Below are positions 9,900 through 22,065 of a DNA stretch of 64,000 bases, one piece after another. This stretch comes from Craterostigma plantagineum (lineage: Eukaryota; Streptophyta; Magnoliopsida; Lamiales; Linderniaceae), in NCBI GenBank assembly GCA_027422505.1, contig JAPQWV010001358.1:1-64000 (forward strand), written 5' to 3'. The position numbers and the translations under genes are program-made. Each line of letters opens with the position of its first letter. Position 1 is the stretch's first letter. A model generated the notes under the pieces. That model was given only the letters and a program-made list of their open reading frames with translations, had not been told where the DNA came from and did no database searches.

Positions 9900-10775
9900 T
9901 GTAACGACCCTACTTTTCTAATTAAATTTTGGCAGATTTCCGCAACGAAAGCCGCAGGAAGCCATTAATTAAAAACTTTTCAAATAAAAATATATACATA
10001 TCATAAAATATTGTTTACAAAAGGGATCTTTACATGGGCCGGAGCCCCAAAAATTCAAAATATCTAAAAGCCGCTCCATAGGTCGCATCCATGTACTGCT
10101 GCTCTTGCCCTCAAAAGCCCATGGAGTCACCCCCACCAGCCGCTAACCTAGTCCTGACGTTCGCCGACGTCGGACTCATCATGACCTACAACACATAAAG
10201 GCCTGAGCTATACGCGCAGTAGGTGAATTTCATGCAGATGCAACGTGCTCTCACCCCAGTCCCAACCTCACGCATGATATAATACAATGCACACTCGTTC
10301 TCACCCCAGCCATCTACTCTATCTCAATATCAGGCCCTAGGTTAGACTCGGCACCCCCGCGCACAAAAGACTAGTGGGTAGCTACTCCCAAGTCTCGCGG
10401 CAGCCGACACTGGTAGTGCACTGAACGATCATGTCAATGTCCTCCACCAAGTCGCTCCGCTACAACCAACAATCAAAATCCCACTCGACGTTTTGCACCC
10501 CGGGTTGCGCTCCCACGCTCTCCCCGGGTAGACAGATCGATCACGCCTGTCTGCCCTTCTCTGAGCAAAATTATAAGGTGGTTTACACCTCAGGCTGCTC
10601 ACACCTGAGAAGACAGATCGATCACGCCTGTCTCCCACCAGGTGCCCTGCGAGTCTAACCTAAATCTCACCATCATCTCATTCTACCCCGCTCAGACAAC
10701 CCCGTAGGGTGTCACCACCAACGTGGTCATCATCTCCCTAAACATCGTGACGTGCCGTGACATGAAATGCATGAA
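9900..10775 (-). repeat. Gypsy LTR fragment (TGTAACGACC end)
   Basis: The block begins TGTAACGACCC (LTR 3' end seen from the plus strand) and is colinear with the LTR at 11630-12443: GATTTCCGCAACG.AAGCCGC, CATGGGCC..AGCCCCAAAA, CTCAAAAG.CC.TGGAG, then AGACAGATCGATCACGCCTG twice. It stops near 10775, where the related LTR continues but this one does not. The missing part includes the LTR start. Confidence 0.7.
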
Positions 10776-11248
10776 ATACAACTAATATAAGATAATAATC
10801 GCACTTTATGTCATTCTACTCAAATATTTCCTTTTTAGGCTTTAGAGCCCATTCTTGAAATTAACTATGAGCTAACCAAGGGGATGGGCCAAACTTTGGT
10901 TAAGCCCAACTAATACTAAGCTAGGTCAAATCATCTAAGTGGTCAACTCTCAGAATCTAAAGTCCCGTCATCAATGAAATCATTCGCTATCAAGGCTTCG
11001 CCTGATTTGGGGTTCAATGGGAAATCGCCAGATTTTGAGGGCTCATTGGGGTCGCACGATTTGGGATCGGCTAGAAATCACCCGATTTGTTTCGATGGAT
11101 AATCACTTCAAATCACTCGAAAACAACCTAATTACCTCTTGAGCTTGCAAGATCAGTAAAATCAACTCAAAAACTCAAGCAATAGCAGAAATTCGAACCC
11201 AAAAAAATACCCAAAATTTCAGAAATCGTTCAAATCAGAACGTGTTTT
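10776..11248 (-). other. Truncated 5' leader of a small copia-type element
   Basis: The stretch lies internal to a minus-strand primer-binding site and LTR, so it should be the element's 5' untranslated leader. It contains repeated GATTTG/CGATTTGGG phrases at 11000-11100. No open frame resembling gag is seen. Its left end joins the gypsy LTR fragment near 10775 without a recognisable boundary. Confidence 0.45.
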
Positions 11249-11260
11249 GCTCCGATACCA
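11249..11260 (-). other. Primer-binding site, small copia-type element
   Basis: Minus-strand TGGTATCGGAGC differs by one base from the initiator tRNA-Met complement. It is two bases inside the LTR end ACCAACA. Confidence 0.8.
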
Positions 11261-11262
11261 CT

Positions 11263-11592
11263 TGTTGGTCCCTATTCTATCCAGCAAGAATGACCAAGGA
11301 CGATTTACCACGCTATTGATGTAGATTTAAAAGCTTAGACGTGGGGTGTGTTTGTGATCGAAGGTGAAAGCTGTCAAAATAATTTTCTTACTATTCAACA
11401 CACACGCAACTCACACATACTACACCAAAAACACACACCAATTAGGGTTTGGGGGTATATATACCACATTAATTGGCATATTATACCCCTAGTATCTAAG
11501 AACTAGAATATTACAAACTAGCCCAAAGTTAATTAATACAAGCCAACTAAGATAAACACAATGAAATTGAACATTATAAAATATTCCTAACA
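11263..11592 (-). repeat. 5' LTR of small copia-type element (330 bp)
   Basis: Minus-strand ends are TGTTAGGAATATTTTATA and GGGACCAACA. The body matches the plus-strand LTR at 42983-43316 closely, including GGGCTAGTTTGTAATATTCTA and CACACCCCACGTCTAAGC. So two copies of the same family lie in opposite orientation 31 kb apart. The flank 11593-11629 is a short unassigned spacer. Confidence 0.85.
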
Positions 11593-11629
11593 AAACCACT
11601 ACCACCCAACCTTATTTCACCACCCCGAC

Positions 11630-12443
11630 TGTAGCGACCATATTTTTCTAACTAAGGTTTAGTGGCGGATTTCCGCAACGTAAGCCGCGGAAGGCCCGTC
11701 TAATCAAAACTTTTTCCTAACATAATACACATTAACATAAAGATCTGTCTACATCGTCGTCGCTATACATGGGCCCAAGCCCCAAAATATCGAAAGATGA
11801 AAAGTCTTGAAGCCGCTCCACAGGTCTTCATCCATGTACCGCCCCGCCTCAAAAGTCCGTGGAGCACCGCCACCAGCCGCCTCAGTCTTACGTGTATCGG
11901 TGTCAGACTCAGTACCTATAACACGTAAACACTGAGCGATTTGCCCAGTAGGTGAATAAATAAAATGCATGTATGCAAGTGTGCACTCAACCCCGATCCC
12001 AATCTCTCACGACATGATATATTGCACACTCTTTTCCCACATTCCTATTTCACATCACACGACACAGGGCCCTAAATTAGGCTCGGCACCAATGCGCGCA
12101 ATAGACTACTGGGAGGCCACCCCCAAGTCTAGAGGCGAGCTACGCCGTAGTGCACTGATCGATCACGTCAATGCCCCCTACCAGGTCGTATATCTCCAAC
12201 ACCAAAATAAAAATCCCATCCGGTGGTATGCACCTCGAATCGATCATGTCCGACTAGACAGATCGATCACGTCTGTCTCCGCCAAGTGCCCTGCGAGCCC
12301 AGCCTCGACTCCACTACGCGTCACAAATCACAATCACCACATTCTACCCCATACGTCAGTATCTCAAATCATCACCGTCTCAATATGGTGTGATCACCTC
12401 TCGTTTTAACGTGATATGCATGTGCCATGCATGTACAAGAAAT
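11630..12443 (-). repeat. Gypsy LTR, distal half (split by copia C)
   Basis: The LTR end TGTAGCGACC starts at 11630. It is colinear with 9900-10775 and shares its hairpin phrase AGACAGATCGATCACG.CTG. It runs up to the copia insertion; the five bases GAAAT at 12439-12443 reappear at 22066-22070, where the LTR resumes. Confidence 0.8.
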
Positions 12444-14699
12444 TGTTAGGGAGTGTGCCCTCGGAATGCCATACGAGGACTAGGAATAATAAAGGCGCAC
12501 GATGATGTATAGGTTGTAATACAGGTTTATTGTATATACCGTCAAATAAGTTAATGAATATATATTTTCATTATAATAAAGGCATTATTATTTATTTATC
12601 GAATTTAAAGTCTACTTGGCATCCGGTAGTGTGATAAATAAATAACACCCAAATGTTTGAGTTGGACGTCTGATTCCCGTGGGACGAGAGAGGAGACACC
12701 GGATGGTCCTTAATCTCAACATTAAATAAAAAGTCCGTAAGTCTAAGGATTCTAGGTGGGTGACTAGATATCTGAATATGACTTATTCATTGACGACCAC
12801 ATAGTATCGGTAGTGTCACCGATTACCTGAGAGGTTGTGGGTCGTAATGGAGATATTGGTGATCGGAGAGATTGCGTATTCGGACATTCGGCTCGTATTC
12901 GTCTCAATCACATGGCTAGGATGTTGTCAATGATTGAACGAATGACTATAGCAGCCTCAGACCGATAGGTCATTGACAGATTTGCTTTCGCGATTTCGGT
13001 TTGTCGCTAGTTGGCTAGGCTTGCAAGTGTTCATAAAAGAGACACGGGTCAGCAACGAAACGCAACCGACTTTACGGAGGTGATTACCGGGCTTTGACTG
13101 CTATCGGGATTCACTGCCTATATCCGTATAGGTTAATGTCCTATGAGGTAATCGGAGAGCGACGATTATAAGCCTTCGGCCGAAGCTTGGAAAACTTGCT
13201 TGTATTAGATACAGAGCGGAGTTTAAATAATCGGATCGGTCTCGATTATAACATAGTGTTAGGTTAGTGAGTTTGACATTTGCATGGCTCTCACCTAACC
13301 GGGACGAAAGTGAAAGGCATAAGAAGTATTTAAATGTATACACTATAATCGATTCGCCCGAATTTCGATTAGATCAAAATTCGTTCTCAACTGGGATCTG
13401 TCCGGTACCTTGGGATTGGCTAGACGAATACCGGGACTCGTGGATTCCTCCCATGCCAGTTGAGACTTAGAGAGTCGCGCTTAAAAATGGTAATGAACTT
13501 GAACGAAAACGGCGGGCTTTTATGTGGAACCTAACGAATGAGATTCGTTGATATGATAGTGAGGTGTCGACGACTTAGTTAAATTCCAGTGACAGTCACG
13601 GAAATAATTAGGACTTGAGATTGTCTTAAGTGCTTAATTAATTAACTAAGTGGGCTCAATTATAATTAAAATAATTAGATTGGATTTAATTATTTTATTA
13701 TTTAAAATTGAGGGACTAAATTGAGAAATTTAGAAACCTTAACGGCCAAATGGAAATTATCAAAATAAATAAAAAAAATAAATAAATAGAAAACTCTACA
13801 CATCCCAACGTGGGATGTGTAGAATAAATGACTCATGGTGTGAGTCATTAACAAGTGTCTAATTTGACACTTGTTTGTCACAATTAAAAAAAAAGAAGAA
13901 ATAAAAAAAATTCCATAAACGAGCACATAACGTGAGATGCAAGATGGAGTGATGGGAATTTTTGCTTCATTGCACAAATAAAAAATAATAGAGAAAAGAA
14001 GTAGAATTTGTAGAACTTCTCAAGCCACGTAAAACCGAAGGGTTCGTTTGACGAGTCCCGACGCCCGAACCGAACTGCGCTAGCCATCGGGAGCAGTCTC
14101 AGAGGTTTGTTCAAGGTCATACCGGCGTGACGATCTAGCCCGGAGGCCCGGGATCCAGACGAGGTGTAGCCACGTCCATCCGAGGCGACGACAGAAGAAA
14201 TCTCGTTCACCGAAGGTATATCTCGAACCCCAACAATTTGATTTACGAAAAATACCAAACGATATCGGAATAATTCGCAAGACCCCTCGTTGGAAACGAC
14301 AGGAAGTGTAGAATTATTCTGGAGAATTTGGTATCGATCGGAAATCGTTTCGGTCGTCAAATAGTTAATAGACGGCAGACTGCCGCTTTACAGAATTAAT
14401 AATTTCGAACCACAGATTTGATTTTGTGAAAAATACCAAACGACATCGGAATAATTCGAAAGACCTATCGTGGCGAACGTTAGGAAGTGTAGAATTATTC
14501 TGGAAAATTAACCGTGATCTCCCGAGGCTTAGGGCAAATATCTTAGACCCTCGGGAGAAGCTGAATGGCGTAAGGTTGAATTTAGATATTAAAAATCGAA
14601 AATTCGCCACCCTACGCCGCTCGGCACAAACCGTGCTTCCGCTATAGCCACGTTGTGCTGTTCGGGGGCCAGCGTCGATTAATCGGGCCCACCCCAACA
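12444..14699 (+). repeat. 5' LTR of copia C (2256 bp)
   Basis: The LTR starts TGTTAGGGAGTGTGCCC and ends CACCCCAACA. It contains an internal tandem duplication: a unit beginning GAAAAATACCAAACGA at about 14248 recurs near 14427. The second unit is cut short relative to the 3' LTR, with a 134-bp loss at 14505 next to AATT. No coding region is evident. Confidence 0.9.
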
Positions 14700-14700
14700 G

Positions 14701-14713
14701 TGGTATCAGAGAC
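14701..14713 (+). other. Primer-binding site of copia C
   Basis: TGGTATCAGAGAC lies one base after the LTR end CCCCAACA. Eleven bases match the initiator tRNA-Met complement TGGTATCAGAG. Confidence 0.9.
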
Positions 14714-15798
14714 AGGGCTCATGAATGGTTCGACCAAACGCCTCGAAAGCCGATGTGGCGAACGAACGGTCGACGTAGTTTGGAGACTATCGTCGCTCGT
14801 GACGTCGTTGGGCACCCAACGTCAAAATTCTGTGTTGCATGTTTATGTGGGACATTTACGCGGGCTTAGGTTCTAACCGGGTTATTTGTTTAAGGGCCGT
14901 ATGCCGCCCCCCGGTATGTACATGGATTACGGGTTGTTTGGGAAATAATTCCCCCCCGTATTGTATTTTATCTCTTTATTAGATAAGTAGATAAATGATG
15001 GTCATTCGATGCAAGGTGAGGTTGGAGGGTTCGTCGACCATCGTGTCAATGACTAGACGTTTGAAGATCGAAGACCCCGGTTATTTTACGACCCATGTAA
15101 TAGGACCAGTCTAGAAATAGCCCGCATATTTGTCCATTTAAATTGCTTTCCTAAGGTTAGGAATTTATTTAATGCATTTACGTGCTCGTGCTTAATTTTA
15201 ACATGCTATGAGTTACAAAAATCTCCCGTACGAATACTAAGTGATAAAGGGATTGGATGCCCTGTCTTCTATCAAGCTCGGTTTTAGTTGTTACAAAATC
15301 TAAATGCAAGGTTTGTTTTCGGGTATGCCGGCGCCTTGCATTTGCTTTTGTTTCGGCTTGCTCGGGTGCATTTGTGCCGCTCGCCAAGACCAACTGTGCG
15401 GTAAAACGTACGGTTCAAGTGTGCGGTTTTGAGCAACGTTGATAGGTCGCACTTAGACAGTCATACCGCCTTGTTCCGGGTTTGCCGGCGGGGGTCCCTG
15501 ACTGAGACAAAGATAGTTGAGACATTCGACAAGGTCGGATTCGTGCGAAGCATGACTTCGTGGGCCGCTGCAAACCAATAAAACGACAGAGGTTGAGGTT
15601 TGCATCCGTTCACGGGACATCAACTCCACTATCGAAGTTATCAACGAAACTTCCAAAACATTCGTAGGGAGAATGGAGTTTATGAAAGGATAGTGGGAGT
15701 CAAACGGAATAATAAGTCCTTGTTCGCGTTTGATAACCTATACAATCGACTTAATATGCCTTTTATTTTTCTGCAGCATTTTCTCTCTTTGTGAAATT
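14714..15798 (+). other. Copia C leader, no gene seen
   Basis: About 1.1 kb between the primer-binding site and the gag start. Short open frames exist, but none resembles a known domain. It is the untranslated leader by position. Confidence 0.6.
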
Positions 15799-17285
15799 AT
15801 GTCGACCGCTTTAAATGTACTGCTCAAGGAGAATAGGTTGACTGGGCCAAACTATTCAGACTGGCTTCGCAACTTGAGAATTTTCCTCGAGATTGAGAAC
15901 CTAGTTTATATCCTTGACTCCGAAATGCCGCCAACCCCAGGGGCGCGGGCATCCGAGCAGGCTCGTGCCGCTTATGACAAGCGACTGCGTGACGAGAAGC
16001 TCGTAAAGGCTCATGTCCTCGGTTCGATGAGTAACGCACTGCAGCGTAGCCACGAAAGTATGGCTGATGCTCGGGTGATGGTTAAACATTTGAAAGAGCT
16101 TTACGGTGAGACTAGGACAGCTCGCTATGCGACTTCGTCGCAGCTCTTCCGATCGAGGATGTCTGAGGGTGAGAATGTTGGCGAACATGTTATGAACATG
16201 ATCACCATGATCGAGAGGTTGGACTCTCAATTTTCGATTTGATCGGGAATTACAAAATGATCTCATCTTGCAGTCCCTGCCTCCGTCCTTCAATGCGTTC
16301 ATTGTGAACTATCATCTGAACGGCATGACGCTATTGCTTCCTGATCTGATGAATCAGTTAGCAATGGCGCAAGGTCAGATGAAGAGGGAAAAGCGGACTG
16401 CACTTGTCGCCACTTCTTCAAAGCCCCAGAAAGGCAAAAAGAAGAAGGGCAACAAGCTCAAGCCGACAGGGAAAGTTTCCAAGAAGAAACTATCTTCTAG
16501 GAAATCGAAGCAAACCGGTGTAAAGCCGATGGATAGGTGTCTGCATTGCGGTGCGCTGGGCCACTGGAAGCGGGACTGTCCAAAGCTCAAGGGTGAGCAG
16601 GCTGCGTCAGGTATGGAACTTAATGTTTTAGAAACAGTTTGTTCTTCATCTGTATACTCTACTTCCTGGATATTGGATTCGGGGGCTAGTACTCACATTT
16701 GTGTTTCCACGCAGGGTCTGGGACCAAGTAGAGCACTTGGGGAGCGTGAGATCGAGGTCAGAGTGGGAAGCGGGGATAGTATCTCGGCAAGCCACGTCGG
16801 ATCAAGATCTCTTGTATTATCTTCTGGGCATGTGTTGCGTTTGTACGATTGTCTTGTACTCCCGAGGGGATTTAAGAACATCGTCTCCGTTCCTGTTTTG
16901 AGCAGGAATGGTTATGTATTTAGTTTTAATAATAATACATGCCACATTATGTATAGAAATAAAAATGTTGGCAGCGCGACACTATTTAATGGTTTGTACT
17001 ATTTAAATACCCAGAACGATGTATCTGTGAATACTGTCACAAATAAACGAAAGTCGGGAATAAATGCGCGATACTTGTGGCATCTTCGATTAGGTCATGC
17101 TGGAGAACGTAAGATCCACGAGTTGGAGAAAAACGGGATATTGACACCGTTGGGATCAGATCCCTATCCGACTTGTGAGTCACGCCTCAAAGGTAAAATG
17201 ACCCGATCACCCTTCACCGGGACTTTTAATAGAGCCACTGAAATTCTCGGTTTAATTCACACGGACGTTTGCGGGCCATTCATGT
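15799..17285 (+). pseudogene. Copia C gag, protease and integrase N-terminus
   Basis: Gag starts at ATG 15799 (MSTALNVLLKENRLTGPNYS) and carries the UBN2-type gag fold (YDKRLRDEKLVKAHVLGSMS). A frameshift near 16240 moves into LQSLPPSFNAFIVNYHLNGM. The CCHC knuckle CLHCGALGHWKRDC is intact, and the protease site reads WILDSGASTHIC. The integrase zinc domain HLRLGHAGERKIHELEKNGI ends in TCESR, where the family has a second Cys (Cys to Arg). A frame break near 17280 ends the reading at HTDVCGPF. The encoded polyprotein would build particles and mature itself; this copy cannot complete it. Confidence 0.88.
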
Positions 17286-18130
17286 GAAAGCTCGAGGTGA
17301 CTTCCACTATTTTATTACCTTTACGGATGATCACAGTCGTTACGGACTAGTGTATCTGATGAGGTATAAAGCTGTTGCTCTTGAAAGTTCAAGGAGTATA
17401 AGGCTTTGGTGGAAAACCAAACTTCGAAATTCATTGAAGTCATTCGATCGGATCGAGGTGGCGAGTACATGAGTGTGGAGTTTGACCAGTTCTTGAAGGA
17501 GAATGGTATAATATCACAGATGACTCCGCCCGGCACGCCACAATTGAATGGCGTGGCCAAACGTAGAAATCGAACTTTACTAGATATGGTTCGTTCTATG
17601 TTAAGCTTTACAGATTTACCAATGTCATTGTGGGGATACTCGCTTTTGACAGCGGCATATACCATTAACGGTGTCCCTCAAAGTCTGTTAACGGCATTCC
17701 GTATGAGATATGGACTGGTCGTTTACCCAGCTTATCACATATTAGGATTTGGGGTTGCCCCGCCTATGTGAAAAAGCTGAAAACAGACAAATTGGAGTCT
17801 AGATCTATAAAAGGACGTTTCATAGGTTACCCCGAAGACTCTATGGGGTACCTATTCTATTTTCACGATAATCAAAGGATCGTTGCTGGCCTACATGCAC
17901 ATTTTCTCGAGGAAGAGTTCATTCGAGATTTTGGCATTGGCCGTGAGGTCACTCTCGAGGAGCAGTCGACCGAAACGCCCACACAGGATTCGGATGGTCC
18001 GAGCGAACCAGTCATGCGACGATCTGAAAGGGTGCCTCGCCAACCACAGCGGTATGGCATGTCACATGTCGAACAAGGTTATGTTGCGACTAGGGGACTT
18101 CTAAGAGAAGATCCCGCTACTTTCGATCAA
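17286..18130 (+). pseudogene. Copia C integrase core and linker
   Basis: The core continues in shifted frames: DFHYFITFTDDHSRYGLVYL carries the first part of the core, VIRSDRGGEYMS the second catalytic Asp, and GTPQLNGVAKRRNRTLLDMV covers the third region, where the family has E in place of A or K. The frame breaks near 17390 and again near 17755. After that KKLKTDKLESRSIKGRFIGY and a diverged linker lead towards RT. Integrase would insert the cDNA. The replaced catalytic-region residue and frame breaks make it inactive. Confidence 0.85.
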
Positions 18131-19629
18131 GCTATATCCGATATTGACTCAGCGAGATGGATTGAGGCTATGCGAGCTGAGATGGACTCAATGTACTCCA
18201 ACAAAGTCTGGACTCTTGTAGACCTACCGACTGGTTTTAGACCAATCGGCTGTAAATGGATTTACAAGAGGAAGATTGGATATGACGGACAAGTTGAGAC
18301 GTACAAGGCCAGGTTGATTGCCAAGGGCTATAACCAAAAAGAGGGAGTTGACTATGAGGAGACTTTCTCACCTGTAGCCATGATCAAGTCCATCCGGATA
18401 ATGCTCGCGATAGCTGCGCACTATGATTATGAGTTTGGCAAATGGACGTTAAAACGACGTTCCTTAATGGATTCCTCAAGGAGGAGATCTATATGGAGCA
18501 GCCAAAAGGTTTTGAGTCGCATGCAGATACTCACAAAGTGTGCAAACTGAATCGTCAATTTACGGACTGAAACAGGCCTCTCGCAGCTGGAATCTACGTT
18601 TTGATGAAGCAGTTCGGAACTTTGGATTCATGAAAAACGTAGATGAGCCATGTGTCTACAGAAAGAGCAGTGGGAGTATGGTGTCGTTCCTTGTATTGTA
18701 CGTGGATGATATCCTTTTGATAGGAAACGACATCGGGATGCTCTCAACGGTGAAAGCATGGCTTTCAACCGAATTTCCATGAAAGACTTGGGAGAAGCGA
18801 CGTATATCCTAGGTATTCGCTTGTTCAGGGATCAAGCGAACCATACGATCGGCTTATCTCAGGCCCTTTACTTAGAGAAAATCCTGAAGAAATTCAGATT
18901 GGATGACTCTAAAAGAGGGTTCTTACCAATGCGACATGGGATTCATTTGTCGAAGTCAATGTCACCTCAAAGTGAGGAAGACAGACGACGGATGAGTGGA
19001 ATACCCTATGCGTCTGCAGTGGGTCGTCTGATGTATGCAATGTTGTGTACACGCCCGGACATTACTTACGCTGTGAGCGTAGTCAGTCAGTTTCAGGCAA
19101 ACCCAGGGGAAGACATTGTTTAAGAATATCTTTAAATACCTTAGACGGACTAAATACCGATTCGGACTTCCAGTCGGACGTGGATGACCGAAAATCTACT
19201 TCAGGTTTTGTATTCGTTCTCAATGGTGGGGCAGTGTCTTGGAGAAGCTCCAAGCAAAGCACAACTGCCGATTCCACGTGCGAGGCAGAATACATAGCAG
19301 CCTCAGAGGCAGCTAAAGAAGCTGTTTGGATGAAAAAGTTCTTGGAGGAACTTACTGTGGTACCAGTTGCTGACAGACCGCTTACACTTTGGTGCGATAA
19401 TAGCGGTGCAGTCGCGCAAGCAAAGGAACCACGATCTCATAGCAAGTCCAAACATATTGAGAGAAAATATCACGTATTACGTGAGTTCGTTGAAAACGGG
19501 ATGGTCGCCGTGCAGAAAATCGCCACCGCAGAAAACGTGGCGGACCCGCTCACGAAGCCCTTGTCCCAAGCAGTTATGGAACATCATCTGGACAAGATGG
19601 GGCTACGATACCATTGCGACCGGCATTAG
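18131..19629 (+). pseudogene. Copia C reverse transcriptase and RNase H
   Basis: RT begins around ARWIEAMRAEMDSMYSNKVW and TYKARLIAKGYNQKEGVDYE. Frame breaks lie near 18440 and 18780. The catalytic box YVDDILLIGND is intact, followed by KDLGEATYILGIRLFRDQAN. RNase H follows with [40 protein letters not shown] and [11 protein letters not shown], ending at a normal stop at 19629. These domains copy the RNA into DNA and remove the template. The C-terminal RNase H is the best preserved piece. Confidence 0.9.
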
Positions 19630-19651
19630 GTGCATCGCATGGCATTCAAGT

Positions 19652-19664
19652 GCAAGTGGGAGGC
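19652..19664 (+). other. Polypurine tract of copia C
   Basis: GCAAGTGGGAGGC directly precedes the 3' LTR start TGTTAGGG, 23 bp after the pol stop. It is short and interrupted, as is common in copia elements. Confidence 0.7.
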
Positions 19665-22065
19665 TGTTAGGGTGTGTGCCCTCGCAATGCCATACGAGGA
19701 CTAGGAATAGTAAATGGCGCACGATGATGTATAGGTTGTAAGACAGGTTTATTGTATATACCGTCAAATAAATTAATGAATATAATATTTTCATTATAAT
19801 AAAGGCATTATTACTTATTTATCGAATTTAAAGTCTACTTGGCATCCGGTAGTACGATAAATAAATAACACCCAAATGTTGAGTTGGACGTCTGATTCTC
19901 GTGGGAGGAGAGAGGAGACACCGGATGGTCCTTAATCTCAACATTAAATAAAAAGTCCGTAAGCCTAAGGATTCTAGGTGGGTGACTAGATATCCGAATA
20001 TGACTTATCCATTGACGACCACATAGTATCGGTAGTGTCACCGATTACCTGAGAGGTTGTGGGTCGTAATGGAGATATTGGTGATCGGAGAGATTGCGTA
20101 TTCGGACATTCGGCTCGTATTCGTCTCAATCACATGGCTAAGATGTTGTCAATGATTGAACGAATGACTATAGCAGCCTCAGACCGACAGGGTCATTGAC
20201 GGATTTGCTTTCGCGATTTCGGTTTGTCGCTAGTTGGCTAGGCTTGCAAGTGTTCATAAAAGAGACACGGGTCAGCAACGAAACGCAACCGACTTTACGG
20301 AGGTGATTACCGGGCTTTGACTGCTATCGGGATTCACTGCCTATATCCGTATAGGTTAATGTCCTATGAGGTAATCGGAGAGCGACGATTAGAAAGCCTT
20401 CGGCCGAAACTTGAAAAACTTGCTTGTATTAGATACAGAGCGGAGTTTAAATAATCGGATCGGTCTCGATTATAACATAGTGTTAGGTTAGTGAGTTTGA
20501 CATTTGCATGGCTCTCACCTAACCGGGACGAAAGTGAAAGGCATAAGAAGTATTTAAATGTATACACTATAATCGATTCGCCCGAATTTCGATTAGATCA
20601 AAATTCGTTCTCAACTGGGATCTGTCCGGTACCGTGGGATTGGCTAGGCGAATACCGGGACTCGTGGATTCCTCCCACGCCAGTTGAGACGGACCTAGAG
20701 AGTCGCGCTTAAAAATGGGAATGAACTTGAACGAAAACGGCGGGCTTTTATGTGGAACCTAACGAATGAGATTCGTTGAGTAGTGGCATAGTTGATATGA
20801 GGTGTCGACGACTTAGTTAAATTCCAGTGACAGTCACGGAAATAATTAGGACTTGAGATTGTCTTAAGTGCTTAATTAATTAACTAAGTGGGATCAATTA
20901 TAATTAAAATAATTAGATTGGATTTAATTATTTTATTATTTAAAATTGAGGGACTAAATTGAGAATTTAGAAACCTTAACGGCCAAAAGGAAATTATCAA
21001 AATAAATAAAAAAATAAATAGAAAACTCTGCACATCCCAACGTGGGATGTGTAGAATAAATGGCTCATGGTGTGAGTCATTAACAAGTGTCTAATTTGAC
21101 ACTTGTTTGTCACAATTAAGAAAAAAAAAAGAAGAAAAAAATTCCATAAAAGAGCACATAACGTGAGATGCAAGATGGAGTGATCGGAATTTTTGCTTCA
21201 TTGCACAAATAAAAAATAATAGAGAAAAAGAAGTAGAATTTGTAGAACTTCTCAAGCCACGTAAAACCGAAGGGTTCGTTTGACGAGTCCCGACGCCCGA
21301 ACCGAACTGCGCTAGCCATCGGGAGCAGTCTCAGAGGTTTGTTGAAGGTCATACCAGCGTGACGATCTAGCCTGGAGGCCCCGGGATCCAGACGAAGTGT
21401 AGCCACGTCCATCCGAGGCGACGACAGAAGAAATCTCGTTCACCGAAGGTATACCTCGAACCCTAACGATTTGATTTACGAAAAATACCAAACAATAATG
21501 GAATAATTAGAAAGACCCCTCGTTCGAAACGACGGGAAGTGTAGAATTATTCTAGAGAATTTGGTATCGATTGGAAATCGTTTCGGTCGTCAAATAGTGA
21601 ATAGACGGCAGACTGCCGCTTTACAGAATTAATAATTTCGAACCACAGATTTGATTTTGTGAAAAATACCAAACGACATCGGAATAATTCGAAAGACCTA
21701 TCGTTGCGAACGTTAGGAAGTGTAGAATTATTCTGGAAAATTTGGTATTGATCAAAAATCATTTCGGTGTCCAAATAAGCGAAAAACGACTGGTTGTCGC
21801 TTTGTTCGATTAATTTGGATCTAAATTATTAATTCAAATAAATTGGAAATAAATTCGAATTTTGATAATTCGAATTAACCGTGATCTCCCGAGGCTTAGG
21901 GCAATATCTTAGACCCTCGGGAGAAGCTGAATGGCATAAGGTTGAATTTAGATATTAAAAATCGAAAATTCGCCACCCTATGCCGCTCGGCGCAAACCGT
22001 GCTTCCGCTATAGCCACGTTGTGCTGTTCGGGGGCCAGCGTCGATTAATCGGGCCCACCCCAACA
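19665..22065 (+). repeat. 3' LTR of copia C (2401 bp)
   Basis: It matches the 5' LTR along its length. It keeps both halves of the internal duplication (units from about 21478 and 21660) and the 134 bp (21743-21876) missing from the 5' LTR. It ends CCCCAACA, followed by the duplicated GAAAT. Confidence 0.92.

Larger units (their letters stand above)
12444..22065 (+). mobile_element. Copia element C, complete with both LTRs
   Basis: A 9.6-kb Ty1/copia element: 5' LTR, primer-binding site, leader, gag-PR-INT-RT-RH, polypurine tract and 3' LTR. Both ends are TGTTAGGG and CCCCAACA. The target duplication GAAAT flanks it exactly (12439-12443 and 22066-22070), so it moved into a pre-existing gypsy LTR. 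The copia order (integrase before RT) is clear. The polyprotein has at least six frame breaks, so the copy is not autonomous now. LTRs are nearly identical apart from point differences and one 134-bp length difference. Confidence 0.93.

Noticed and set aside
13101..13470. ORFs repeated at 13101-13470 and 20364-20712
   Set aside because: They lie at equivalent positions in the two LTRs of copia C and have no domain; the repetition reflects the LTR pair.
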